Shown here: positions 49,786-61,460 of the stretch, piece by piece
Layout of the letters: every line of letters begins with the position of its first letter
Numbering within the stretch: position 1 is the stretch's first letter
NCBI GenBank assembly: GCA_021186555.1
Contig: JAJKFL010000005.1
Coordinates: 51,741,635-51,805,634 of the forward strand
Source of the DNA: Reticulitermes speratus
Taxonomy: Eukaryota; Arthropoda; Insecta; Blattodea; Rhinotermitidae
Length of the DNA stretch: 64,000 bases
Direction: 5' to 3'
Notes under the pieces: generated by a model
Database searches by the model: none
What the model saw: only the letters and a program-made list of their open reading frames with translations
What the model was told of the DNA's origin: nothing
Program-made: the position numbers and the translations under genes

Positions 49786-51390
49786 CCCTCGAAAATATAT
49801 TGGACCTAGATTTCCTCGAATCTGGTATATAATTTAAAGACTTTGTTTAAATTTTTTTCTTCAAACATCGGGCATAGATTATTCCGTGACGCAATGCCAC
49901 ATCCCAGTACGACGGAGACATTAACTAAACCGCTATGAAAGCTTAAATCTCAAAAGTTTCTCATTCTTATAAATGTATTGGAAAGGCAAACACTTAATAA
50001 ATCGTAAATTTTGTTTCCTTCCCACGTTCCTGTCGTCTCATTGTTACGTTTAATGTTCCACACATTACTTGATGAAAATATACGTATTTCATTATTTACG
50101 TCATAGCTTCATAATCAGTATCACTTCCCATAAGTATAGTGTGCTAAACAGGTATAAATGATACCAAGGAATCTACTGCTTTTATTTTTACGATAAAATA
50201 TTTATAAACACATAAATAATAAAACCATAAATTACTCTTCTGCATGCATTTAACTAATTAACAATTCCTGAGTTGTGTAATACCATAGGCATTCTCCATT
50301 AAATTTACTCCAATGAATACTCTCAATACTTTCTTTTGAGGAGGACAAAGAAGACAGCATATCTTGTTTTATATAAATCAGAGATAATGTTTAAATAAAA
50401 CTCCACTGACAGGTCACATTCTTGTTTTGCCTTCAATTTATCATTTCACAAAATAATTATTTAACAACGAATTGTACATTTTAATCTGAGCAACAGGAAG
50501 ACTGTAAACCGGCCATAAATAAATCAGAAGGTACAAATAAATGCTGATTCAACATCACTTAATAACCATCTACATAATCTTCGTCTGCAGGGTTCCATTT
50601 GAAACAGGCATGGTTCAGTCATACTTGATATGGGCTAGGCAAAACATCGCTTCCACCAAACTGCCTGCACAACGCAACCCCTGACTTCTCCGCAACCCTC
50701 GTGTCACTCCACATTATTGGAAGTTCCTGTTTCTCCCAAAGCAGCGCTAACATCTTCCATCTTTGCCTACACCCGACCGCATATATCCCTTATCCCACAC
50801 CTCACCTCGAGCGTCCCCTCTTCGATTCTGTTAAAAGTTCTGCTTGTGTGAAATTTATACCCTATTTGATGTGTAAAGAAAGAAAGACGCCGTCTCTTGA
50901 TGTATGGCGCTAGACCGCAGACACATCAGCAAACTCTGAAGCTTGGCTGCCGATAGATTTTTAACGCCGTAACGCAGATCTACAATTCCAGTTTTATTTA
51001 CTTTTAGTGCCTTTTAGTTAGCAAGGCAGTACGGAGATGGCCTGGCCTAAGACATTTTCTCCTTTCGTGCAGACACATAAAATGAATCAGGAGGCGATGT
51101 AGTGACTAGGCTGTGCGCTCGAAACGGAATACATAAATATGTCTAAATCTGCCATCTCCATTACCACTACTATTACCACCGTTACCGTTATTACAGCTAC
51201 TACTACTTCTACTCGTCCAGACCGGCCCTGGCGCCCACCCAGCCTCCTATACAATGGGTACCGTGGTAAAGCGGCCGGAGCGTGGACTTGACCACCCTCC
51301 TCCATCTGGTGCCAGATTTAAAAAATATAGCCATGCTTCTAATCCCCCTCTGGGCCTTCATGGTCTCTTCTAGATAGAACTTTAACTTTA

Positions 51391-51396
51391 CTACTC

Positions 51397-51444
<48 letters not shown>

Positions 51445-51445
51445 T
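51391..51445 (-). repeat. (CTA)n microsatellite, U9 (expanded)
   Basis: About 18 triplets with one interruption, the longest in the window. Confidence 0.85.
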
Positions 51446-51524
51446 TTTATTTTGTGTTGTAAACAATCAACCCTATTCAGACCTTATTTATTTATTCCAA
51501 GCAAAATTTTCAGCTTCTTTATTT

Positions 51525-51905
51525 TTGTGAATTATGGAAACTCTTGAAGGGTGTGGAGACTTCAAAATAGGAGGACAAGTAATTCGTACTGTGAAATATG
51601 CAGATGACCTTGTGCTACTGGCTGAGGAAGAAACGGTGCTACAGGGCATGATTGATAGGCTAAGTGAAATTGGAAGACGCTATGGAATGGAAATGAATAT
51701 GGAAAATCTAAGGTAATGAGAATCTCAAGACAACCATCAACTGAACAGATTACGGTAGATCAAAACAGCCGGAGTATGTGGAATATTTTAATTATTTGGG
51801 TAGCATGATAACAAATGACTCAAGACGTACATGTGGAATTACGTGTAAATCCAGAATTGCTACGTCACATGCATCGTTCAAGAAGAAAAAGACTCTTTCA
51901 CCAGC
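51525..51905 (+). mobile_element. LINE RT fragment, U9
   Basis: Reads VKYADDLVLLAEEETVLQG with YADD intact, then a frameshift at about 51,710 and FNYLGSMITNDSR. Confidence 0.7.
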
Positions 51906-54059
51906 AAATGTCAAATACTACACTTTCTCAAATTTTCTTTCCCTCCCGCTTTGTACACGATCATCCCAGTTACGGTTTTTCTCGAGACCGGATGACCCGA
52001 ATAATTTCTTAAACTATTTTCCTCAGTGCGCGAATACGAATTCTGGAATAGGAGATTGAAGTTCCCACCACCGTAAATAAGAGGACTGCTAATTTTTTAA
52101 GACGTAATGCCGTGTACTTTCACATACTTTATTGACATTCCTCCGAAACGTCAGTCATTTATGTACCAGAATACACGGCGTCAAGTCCCATAATACATAC
52201 TCTTAGTACTCTAGAACAGCTTAATTCCCGATACATTATTCAGAACCTTTCTCCCCAGGACGCTACACAAGTGCAGTAACAAACGTCGTTAAATAAATTA
52301 ACTTCTACTTTGGCTTTAGTACTTGCTGGCTTTCGCTGTCTTTCTTGCAGACTTTTCTGTCGCTTGATTCAAAACTGAATGCTTGAGGCTGGAGAAGTAA
52401 CATCTTGCAGTTTGATGTGGTGGGATGTTTACTGAGCCAGATGCATCCTTGTGCTCATTAGTGAACTGCGTTATCGCATTTCTGTTACAGAAAACAAACT
52501 GAAGAATGCTGCTAGCTGACTGACACTTAAAATGAAAAAAAAAATGGGGAATTTCTCTACAACATGCTTAAAAATGTATATTTTGCTTTCAGGCGCGATC
52601 GCATACGTCGCGGAAAACAACTCTTCGCTTCGTCCTATCCTTCCGTCTTCATGTATCAGTTCAGCTCCCACTGGTCGGATATTCCTGAGAATTGATTTTG
52701 TGAAGGTCTATGAAAATTTTTCGAGTTTGTCCAAACTTGGTTAAAATCGGACAAAAATATCGGGCACTTTACATGTGGACCTAAAAACGTTTATATTTTA
52801 ACAGCAACATAAAATTGGGTAGCAATAATAAGTCAAAGCATTGCTATAATTCCGTGGCAATGCTTTCAGTACGTATATTGCTTACAGCGATATAAGTAAG
52901 TCAGCGATACAAAGAGAAAAAATTTGTGAGTTTCCTTGACAACAGTGTTAAATAGACGAAGAACTAATTGTTATTGGCGACAATGCTGCAAACATTACTT
53001 TAGATTGTTGATAATGACACAGCTCTACAACACAGATATCTCATTTTTGCATTTCCGTGTCAACAATGGTTATGAGAAAGCTCCAAAACGTTAGGTTTTA
53101 CGTATATTACCTACCTTGTTAATAATCAGTTAATCGTAAATATAAGGCTTTTCTAAACAGTAATGAATTTATAACGTTATGAAGTCCAAATTTGGTTCAC
53201 AAGTCACACTCCGTTGTTGGACAGAATAACATATTTCGGTTAATAATGAAGTACTTAAAGCTATTAAAACACGCAGTCGTGTAGTGAGACAAATAAAATG
53301 TGAACAAATAACCAATACGTGTTTGTGTGTATCTTTGTCTGCTCTCTTAGACATGTACTAACACCAATCTGCTGAACATATTTACATAGTTGGGATTGTC
53401 AGGTGCGATGTGACGTCATATAATATACTAGTAAGTACTAATGTTTGGGAGGAACCTGCAGCCTACGTTCTCAGAGTATCATACCCTGAAGATGGAAGCA
53501 GCAGTTTCCTGCGAAACAGTATCCTATCTACCAAACTGACGGCGTCATATTCTCGAAGATCGAAATCTTAAAATGTTTTGACATGAAAACTTGACAATGC
53601 AAAAGCATATAGCATAACGAAATGTCTCATATTAACCTTATTAGGGATGGAGGATAAAATTGGAGGGCAAATAATATTTTGAGAAAGACCATGAATGCAT
53701 ACAAAATAGATGACACCGCTCGGAACAAAGAGGCTTAGATAACAGGATGATATTAAAAAGGTGTGTAGATAGTGGATCATGATAAGTTACATATGTATGA
53801 CTATAATCAATGAGGGTTCCATAAAAGTGGGAAATCTTTGACGAACTGTGCAAATATAATATTTCACTAAAGGCAGTGTGTTACGTTATATTTCTATACC
53901 ATCTACAGGCCTCCAAACACTATGGAAATTCACCCAAATCCCTTCTGCTACTGCATTTCGTAACAGGAAAAACAATTCACGTTTGTAATAAACACTTAAC
54001 TCGTATACACGAATTGTCAGATATGTGCTTCGATCAGTGAAACTTGATTCACAGTATGG

Positions 54060-54196
54060 GTATGCTCACGGTCATCTCACGGTCAGCTTACGGTCATGTC
54101 ACGGTCAGGTTACGGTAAGGTCACGGTCAGGTCACGGTAAATTCAAGGTAAGGTCAAGGTAAGGTCACGGCAAGGTGACGGTCAGGTCACGGCCAA
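54060..54196. repeat. 11-bp minisatellite (CACGGTCAGGT type), array edge
   Basis: About twelve imperfect copies, reverse complement of the U1 minisatellite, followed by 87 bp of shared sequence before similarity to the array ends. Confidence 0.75.
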
Positions 54197-54671
54197 GCCA
54201 CTGTCAGGGAAATATTCTTTGCTTTATTTACACGCATCTGTTGACACCAACAGTCACGCTCACGTGTTGGAGAGTTCACGTGAGCGCGGATATTCCTCGA
54301 AATAACATCTGGCTTGTCAGTAATGCCACTGTCATCAAATGTTTATTTATTGCTTACGTTTTGGAACGTAATTGCGGCAAGTCTGACTGCACTACATTGC
54401 CGCAAGAGCCTCCTGTGTGAATAATCTGCACGAACGACCGACCCTGAACTTAACTTGCGATCAGTCCTAACGTAACCATTGTGTGCAGAGGCCCCATCAA
54501 CAACAGTTTACACAAGACAGATTTAACTACGATGCCAGTGTTTCGTGATATATAGCGCATAATAAAGGGAGATACATAAATATTATTAAAATAGATTTGA
54601 TAAGTGGGCATATAATACAAATGTTTTCATGTAAGAACTGAGGGAAAGCAAGAAACCACCACATCTTCGCT

Positions 54672-54760
54672 CTTCTGGGGTATTACGCAGCGTATATTGG
54701 TATTAAGTTACCGACGTTTCGGGACAACCTATCGGTCCCATATCGAGGGGTAAATCCGTC
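54672..54760 (-). repeat. Dispersed repeat with hammerhead-like core, copy a
   Basis: Contains CCGACGTTTCGGGACAACC and TCGGTCCCAT. Read on the minus strand this is GGGAC-loop-GTCCC-GAAACGTC; the CTGANGA box is decayed here. Confidence 0.55.
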
Positions 54761-55704
54761 AAATAAGGAACAGTCAGGATATTGTGTCTCCAGCCCGAGT
54801 TTTGAACGCGGGACATCCAAAATATTATGCAGATGTCTCTACTCCCTCGACAGTAACATTTCTTGTTACCCATTATTCGGACGTAGTCAAGGACACCGTG
54901 CTGCATCTTACGTGACACACTGCAGCCTCTGCGGAATAAAAACTTCGTTTCCCAGGCTTTCAATGTTGCAAGTTAACGTGACGCAGTCTTTGCTTCTCCG
55001 CTGTTGTATATCAGTAATAGACGTTTCGTGTTTGCTGTCTTTCAAAGGGTTTAGTACAGAAGTCTTTTTTCTTACGTTAAGTCAAGAGCTTAGGACTGGC
55101 GAACAAAACCGCTCACTGCAGCATAGATCTAAGACTCATAACAGTATCAGAACTCTTAGAGAATATATACGAAAAAAATTCTGGAGCAATATCACAATTA
55201 CCGTGAACTTTACAATAGTCTAAAATATGGCGATCCTATCATAGTACACATGTGGAAGCCCAAACTTCCACCCACGCCGCAGAGCTATGGGGAATTGGTG
55301 GAATGATGTTGACAGAGGAAAGCCGACGTACATGCAGAGAAAGGTGTCCCAGTGTCAAATTTTCCACGACTAATCCCACATGAACTGATCTGGGATCGAG
55401 CCTGTGACTCCGCGGTCAGAAGCCGGCTACTAAAAACCTAAGTCATTGCAAGCAATAAGACGTTTGTTACATTTCGGTATCAAATTTGCTGTCGCTTGGA
55501 ATGTAACGTCATATAGACCTGGAAGAACCTGCTTATTGCATACCTTGAAGTAGCGGTTACATATCTGTGGGCCGTTGACACCGGAAATCTGCGCGGGCTA
55601 CTGAAAGCCACCTAAAAATATGATTTTTGTAGACGTTAAGGAATTGTTGCGCACATGCTGTACTATTGATGGATAAGATGTAAATTTATTTACAACGAGA
55701 TCTG

Positions 55705-55800
55705 CGCTATTCTTATTACACAGCGTCGTGTGGTAATTTTTTTACCGACGTTTCGGGACAACATATCGGTCCTATCTTCACGGGTCAAAAGTCCGAGTAG
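55705..55800 (-). repeat. Dispersed repeat with hammerhead-like core, copy b
   Basis: Minus strand: ACC...GTGAAGA, stem II AGGAC/GTCCC, GAAAC, GTC, GGT. It differs from the ribozyme consensus only at the first core base (G for C). Confidence 0.55.
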
Positions 55801-56325
55801 GAAAGAAAGAAAGAAGGCAACATATAACGTAGATTCTGGAAAGTACGGCATGGTAGCAATCAGTAGGCGTGATGACAGCCAATAGGGTAGAACCAGGGTT
55901 AGAGAGTGGTGGATACAAACAACGTAAAGCTGCTATGGGTTCCGGGAATGCAGATCTCATCAACATCGCTGCGGAAGTCTGATATCAAGGTTATTTACAA
56001 TGGTTACTGAATTCATAATTATTTCTTGGTAATTTTTTTCCCCTAATTATCGGAGTCTTCAAGTACAAATGTTAACATATGGGATCCGTGGAGTTTTTCG
56101 ATGTTAAAAGGGGGTTCTCATACCTGAAAATTTTGCAACGACATCCTTAAAGTAGGGGTACACATACTTTAAAAAAATAATGTGTCAGGCGCCAGAAATG
56201 TGATATGAAGCAGGTTCCACATTCAGGGCCCAAGAATAATAGGTGTCAGTGTATACATTTAGTAGCTCAGGCAACCTGGGGCCTGGGCAATAGTTGGAAT
56301 TCAAACCCCAGCATCATTGAAATCT

Positions 56326-56430
56326 GTGGTCTTCTGGGTTATTACACGGCGTCGTGTGGTAATTATTTACCGACTTTTCGGGACAACGTATCGGTCCCAT
56401 CCTCACGGGTCAAGATTCCGAGTAAGAAAG
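56326..56430 (-). repeat. Dispersed repeat with hammerhead-like core, copy c
   Basis: Shares TATTACACGGCGTCGTGTGG with copy b. Minus-strand core is GTGAGGA, stem II GGGAC/GTCCC perfect, then GAAAA. Confidence 0.55.
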
Positions 56431-58250
56431 CATCATTATGCGCCAGGAGTTTTCCCAGGACTCTCTGCGGTACTCGACCCATGGACTTTGGTCGGGCGCA
56501 TCGATCCCTGCTACTTGTTTTCCCTCCATTTCCCCTCCTGACCCGAGCTTTCTTCCTATCAGCGTGTGCTTGATGTAACCACTCTGATCCTAGCCGTCTA
56601 CAAGTAACTTCCAAATTTCGTCTCGGCCATGGGGGCAAAATTCCGTCCAGCTGTGAGTTGGTGGGTTTGGAGTCCCTTGGCGGTCGTCGTGGTCCCAGGT
56701 CTTCGGTTTTAGTTGGGTTAAGCCCCACGGCGATGCCAAGGTATCTTAATTTTGGTATGTATGGAGACAAGTAATTGCTTGGTCAGTCTCACGTTTTGTG
56801 TCTTTTGTAATGTTGTGTATGATTGCCTTTATTGTAACTTATTTAATTTTTGTGTTACAAATATGGTTTCTTTGGTATATTGTATCTTTGTTGTGTGCGC
56901 CAACCGGCTTATCTGCGGGGCCCAGCACTAGTAGAGCAGATATAGCAGATTCCACGCGTGTAGTGTGCCCCAGAAGGTAGCAGCAGTATTGGGGGAGGGT
57001 GTGGTGCAATTGACATGTATATGACACGTAAATGTTTCCAGTCGCACGATACCTTTGATCCATACATTGTTCAGTGTTATAGTGTGGAAGCTATACGAAA
57101 CGGGAAGTTTTGTTTATGAGAAATCAGCGGCTAATATAATTAATAATTTCAAGCCATTTTTATACATAAATTCGAAATGAGTAAGGAAAGAGTGTATCAT
57201 ATTTATCACAAAGTAATACAAAGTGTGGCTACGCAGTATAAGGTCAGCGATATGAAACTGCTCTTTAAATGATTCCTTCGAGATAAGTCTTCTGTGATAC
57301 TTTGTTTATCTTCCGAACTGTAACCAAGAAACCGGGGCGTCTTATATTAACGGGACCGTTGGCACACCCAACGTGTTTTTCGATTCCATATGCAAACATA
57401 TCTACTTTTTGATAAACAAAATATCATGAAGAATGAACCCCTTGCAAAGGAGAGCAAACATCAATAGATAACATGGCTATGCTGAACGTGACTGGAAGAC
57501 AAGAAATTTATATTTACTTAAGAAACTAGAATTCTTAGCAAATATTACAGTTTAACAAAGTTGATATCTACACAGCGGACCGGACAGTTGTTACAGCAAG
57601 TTTCAGAAGTTTGTGACTTAAAGAAGAAAGAGTTTTGTTTTGCCTTCTGCATCTAAGCAACGGTATTTCACCCGGAGGATTCCTGCGTTGCCAACTTGTA
57701 ATACCGCTCTTTGTCGAAATACCTAAACTTACCTTAAACAATGCAGAATATCCGCGTTCGCATACGTGCTGTGTTCCAAACTGACAACCGCTAGGCATGA
57801 ATGCGTCCAGGTGCGGATTACAGTGTAGGCTCGCATGCAAATACACGTGTTTAAACAATCTGTTCAACTAACTGTGGACCACAAAATGAATAATGTAAAC
57901 GGAGTAGTATATGTGTGGCAAAATCAGCCCTCTTTTCCCATTCACAGACTGGGAAACGATCCAGCCTATAAAGCAATATTGCGGCAGAGACTTTGTGAGA
58001 CAGATTTGCTCTGTTACAAAAGGGTGTCCCTTTACTCGTGTCGCTGAGCAAGGTAGCTGTCAGATGTCGCAAAGTTTGCAAGCTTCGTATGCGATAAAGT
58101 TACCGCGTTCGGAGACAAGATAAAAGGGACACCCTGTATTTTTTGACTATCAGGGTAGTATGGCCTGCAAATTGTAGTTACATTATGTAAAGGAAGGGCG
58201 CTATTACTTTCTTGTGAGCAATTCTTCTTATTCTAGAGACATTGCTAAAT

Positions 58251-59028
58251 GTGCTACTGGCTAGGGAAGAAAAGGTTCTACAGGGCATGACTGATAAACT
58301 AATTGAAATTGGAAGATGCTATGGAATGGAAATGAATGTGGAAGAAAACTAAGTTAATGAGAATCTCAAGGCAACCATCCACATTACAAGTTATGATAAA
58401 TCAAAAGCAATTGCAGAATGTGGAATACTTCAATTATTTGGGTAGCATTATAACAAATGATGCAAGGTTTACACGTGAAACTAAATCCAGAATTGCCATG
58501 GCAAATGCAGCATTCAACAAGAAGAAAACACTTTTCACCAGCAAATTGGACTTAAATTTAAGGAAGAAACTAGTAAAGTGCTACATTTGGAGCATAGCTT
58601 TGTATGGTGCTGAAACGTGGACACTTCGGAAAGTAGATCAGAAGTATCTGGAATGTTTTGAAATGTGTTGTGCTAGAGAAGAATGGAGAAGATTAGTTCG
58701 ACCGATCGTGTGAGAAATGAAGAAGTATTACACAGAGTCAAGGAGGAGAGGAATATCGTACATACAATAAAAAGAAGAAAGGCTAACTGGATTAGTCACA
58801 TCTTGCGTAGAAACTGCCTTCTGAAACACGTGATTGAAGGAAAATTAGAGGGAAGGATAGAAATGACGGGAAGACGAGGAAGAATGCGTATGCAGCTACT
58901 GGATGACCTTAAGGAAAAGAGAAGATACTGGAAAGTGAAAGAGGAAGCACTAGATCGCACCCTGTGGAGAACTCGCTTTGGAAGAGGCTACGGACCTGTC
59001 GTAAGACAGACTACAGAATGAATGAATG
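58251..59028 (+). mobile_element. 5'-truncated RTE-type LINE with target-site duplication
   Basis: Starts just past the YADD motif (VLLAREEKVLQGM), then IEIGRCYGMEMN, MINQKQLQNVEYFNYLG, NKKKTLFTSKLDLNLRKK, CYIWSIALYGAETWTLRK, KANWISHILRRN and GRRGR...QLLDDLKEKRRYW, ending in TGAATGAATG. Two frameshifts (about 58,345 and 58,672) make it inactive. It is flanked by GCTAAAT at 58,244-58,250 and 59,029-59,035, a 7-bp target duplication. This is the longest copy here and the reference for the array fragments. Confidence 0.85.
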
Positions 59029-59035
59029 GCTAAAT

Positions 59036-59979
59036 TTAGGAAGCTGTCCAAATCTATGCCGTCTTCCCTGGAACCCAACTAGTCTCTTATTCATTGGATC
59101 GGTATGTACCGGAACATTTATTCTCTCAATAAGTGTGTTTAATGAAAGGCGAAGAGATCCTTTGTTGGTTTAGCGACCATCATTTTGTCAGATTCGACTT
59201 ATCTACAGGGAGTTGGTGTAGACTGCGATGGTGTTTAAGCTCTACAGGTTTGTCTCCGAAACTTTGAATACTTGATAATTTTTGTACCAATTCATAACGT
59301 CGCGTCCGATGTGGCAACGTTTGTTTTTTATTTGAAGTTGGTAATGTGTGTTACAACAAAATCCGAAACACCTTTGCCTGCTTTCGTCTTGACTACAGGC
59401 GCTAACGACATCATTTCAAGCTTGAGATGCTACTTTAACTTCGTCCTTCGCTTCCATACCCCCTTCAACTTCTTCGAATAATTAATACACTAATTACATA
59501 ACTTCAAAACAACCCGCGATGCTTCATAGGTTGCACCATGTTGACCTGATAAAGAGCTACCATTATCACGCCATCCTTATAAGGGTTTCCCCTTGTTTGT
59601 GTTATTTTTCCGCACAGGAAATTTATGCACCTGAAAGTATATTACTTTATGGGGTTATAAATTACTTTGACATGACCCGTGAATATTGCAAAACGGAACT
59701 TTAGTGATACTAATTATATCGGAACGACTTTGAAAAGGAAATCAAAACGGTGATCACTTAAAATGGAATTCCGTCCTTCATTTTTAACATGCCCGAATTG
59801 AATTTAATCCGAGTCATGGTACTCAGGATTCAGTTTAATATTATCCCCCATTATGTGTCTGTATATTTAATTTGGAAAGGTTCCAAAGGATGTTTCAATA
59901 AAACTCGTAAAGTGTTTCTTGTTTCCTTTCTTTCGAACTTCCAGTTTCATTATTACATTGTTACCTTAACGATTCATTC
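59036..59979. other. Stretch without recognisable feature
   Basis: Low-copy-looking AT-rich DNA. I see no gene, repeat or strong signal. Confidence 0.5.
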
Positions 59980-60250
59980 ATTCTGCAGTGTCTTACGACA
60001 GGTCCGTAGCCTCTTCATTCTGCAGTCTGTCTTACGACAGGTCCGTAGCCTCTTCATTCTGTAGTCTGTCTTACGACAGATCCGTAGCCTCTTCATTCTG
60101 TAGTCTGTATTACGACAGGTCCGTAGCCTCTTCATTCTGTAGTCTGTCTTACGACAGGTCCGTAGCCTCTTCATTCTGTAGTATCTTCTCTTTTCCTTAA
60201 GGTCATCCAGTAGCTGTATACGCCTTCTTCCTCGTCTTCCCGTCATCACG
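59980..60250 (-). repeat. 39-bp tandem repeat of the LINE 3' end, joined to LINE body
   Basis: Unit 1 is 37 bp (59,980-60,016). Four 39-bp copies follow (60,017-60,055, 60,056-60,094, 60,095-60,133, 60,134-60,172) and a partial copy runs into the normal LINE sequence to about 60,243. Each unit is the last 39 bp of the LINE, including the conserved TTACGACAGGTCCGTAGCC. On the minus strand all units stay in frame. Confidence 0.85.
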
Positions 60251-60424
60251 TGTTTGCCTTCTAAAACACGTGATTGAAGGAAAGTTATTAACTAAACTAT
60301 AAATAAATAAAAATGAACATGTCATACATTGTCTTCGCATAGTATGTATTAGTGACATAGTCGCGAGCCAAATAGAGGCAATTATGCTTAATATTATGTA
60401 TATTCCGTGCAGTTGTTTTACATA

Positions 60425-60680
60425 TATATAAGTTTATTTATACCAACTACTGCATACCAATTACATATATTCATTCTATATACTCCTACATGTAACGGCT
60501 GACATTCTCTGCCATCATTAGTGAGTCATCCTCTATACACCCACGTAGTATGCAGCTGCAGTCCGTAGAGAATGACTCCCTGATGATGGCTGAATATCAG
60601 CCGAAACATGTAGGAGTATATAGAATGAATGTATGTAATTGGTGTGCAGTATAAGGTGTAAATAAACTTATACATACAAG
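60425..60680. mobile_element. Small inverted-repeat element with hammerhead ribozyme
   Basis: Arms of about 100 bp (60,425-60,525 and 60,577-60,680, sharing ATTCATTCTATATACTCCTACATGT and its complement) enclose a short spacer. Each arm includes a hammerhead core; the right is intact and the left is decayed. No coding capacity. Resembles small non-autonomous Penelope- or retrozyme-type elements (inference). Confidence 0.65.
60575..60617 (+). ncRNA. Type I hammerhead ribozyme (apparently intact)
   Basis: Stem I ACTCC (60,575-60,579) with GGAGT (60,613-60,617); core CTGATGA (60,580-60,586); stem II GGCTGA/TCAGCC, six perfect pairs with ATA loop; GAAA (60,603-60,606); CATG as a self-complementary minimal stem III; cleavage predicted after A60,612 (GTA). 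Every invariant core base is present. Minimal stem III implies activity as a dimer, as known for Penelope-like element ribozymes. Confidence 0.75.
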
Positions 60681-60885
60681 CAAATATGTTTATCTGTCAA
60701 ATAAAGACTGGTAAACATGTTGTAATTTTCATAGCCTAATACTCTTTAATCATCAACGTGACACACGGTGCAAGCATTAGCTTTGTTTCTTCCTGTAAAG
60801 CCATTTAACTGTTGTTATCTCTGTGTGTTCACGGTATAATCAAAACCACGTGGCTCATTGTGATACGTCGCGGTATAATTTTGTA

Positions 60886-61458
60886 CAGCGTGTTTCATAA
60901 GTCCATCCGGGATTTAGAGGCTTGGCCGTGCAATAGCAAACCCACATATAAGAGATAAAGCACGCCAACGGATAGAGGAAATGCAAAAGTTTTTTCGTGA
61001 CAGATGCGATGGCGTAGTTACCCGTTTCTCCGCTAGGAGGCAGTGGTGTGAAAACATGGCATTTTCAGGTGAACAGAAAGCTTTTTGTGTCCTGCAATTT
61101 GTTAAAACCCAGTCAATTGTAAAAGTACAACGTGGTGTTCGAACCAAGTATCGTACAGAACCACCAACGGACAAAACAGTAAGAGACTGGTATAGAAAAT
61201 GTGAGGAAACTGGCTGTTTGTGTGTCGCAAAACGAACAGGTAGGCCGGGACGTTCATATGTTGGAACGTGTGTGGCAGGAGCTAGATTACAGGATTGACG
61301 TCTGTCGAGTCACCAAAGGGGGACATATTGAACATTTGTAAGGTAGGTTCAAAACTTGGATATGTACTCTTTTCACTGACATGCTCTCTTCCCCCGTGTG
61401 TGATTTGGCTCCTGAGCTACAGACCTCCGAAATCCCGGAGGGATTATGAATCACGCTG
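60886..61458 (+). mobile_element. Internally deleted Tc1/mariner-type transposon
   Basis: Terminal inverted repeats begin CAGCGTG and end CACGCTG; about 36 bp align with few mismatches, sharing CCGGGATTT. TA dinucleotides flank both ends (60,884-60,885 and 61,459-61,460). Inside, 61,056-61,254 reads MAFSGEQKAFCVLQF...GRPGRS, a DUF4817-type helix-turn-helix N-terminus. Then, in another frame, 61,261-61,341 reads LERVWQELDYRIDVCRVTKG...HIEHL-stop, the typical transposase C-terminus. The whole DDE catalytic core is missing, so it can only move if helped. Confidence 0.85.
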
Positions 61459-61460
61459 TA

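Larger units (their letters stand above)
48801..54283 (-). repeat. Array unit U9 (partial, minus strand, array edge)
   Basis: Carries only the distal part of the unit: minisatellite, non-coding block, LINE RT fragment, (CTA)n, conserved non-coding block, LINE 3' end and AC/GT-rich block. Similarity to U1 stops at 54,283, equivalent to U1 about 6,050. No PGRP exon. This is the right boundary of the array. Confidence 0.8.
54284..58243. other. Flanking region without recognisable gene
   Basis: Outside the array. Contains three copies of a dispersed repeat (listed separately), a tRNA-like stretch at 55,390-55,435 (GGATCGAGCC, possibly an old SINE) and otherwise AT-rich sequence. The longest open frames (up to 135 codons) show no domain, signal peptide or splice structure I recognise. 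Confidence 0.6.

Noticed and set aside
51209..51466. Open frame with a poly-valine run
   Set aside because: Produced by the (CTA)n microsatellite read on the minus strand.
56363..56770. 135-codon minus-strand frame
   Set aside because: Overlaps a dispersed repeat, lacks any recognised domain and has no supporting splice or promoter signals.
59980..60172. CRISPR array
   Set aside because: The repeats are directly adjacent with no spacers and match a LINE 3' end in an animal genome.
59974..60249. Repetitive basic protein (MKRLRTCRKTDYR repeats) on the minus strand
   Set aside because: It is the translation of the 39-bp LINE-end tandem repeat.
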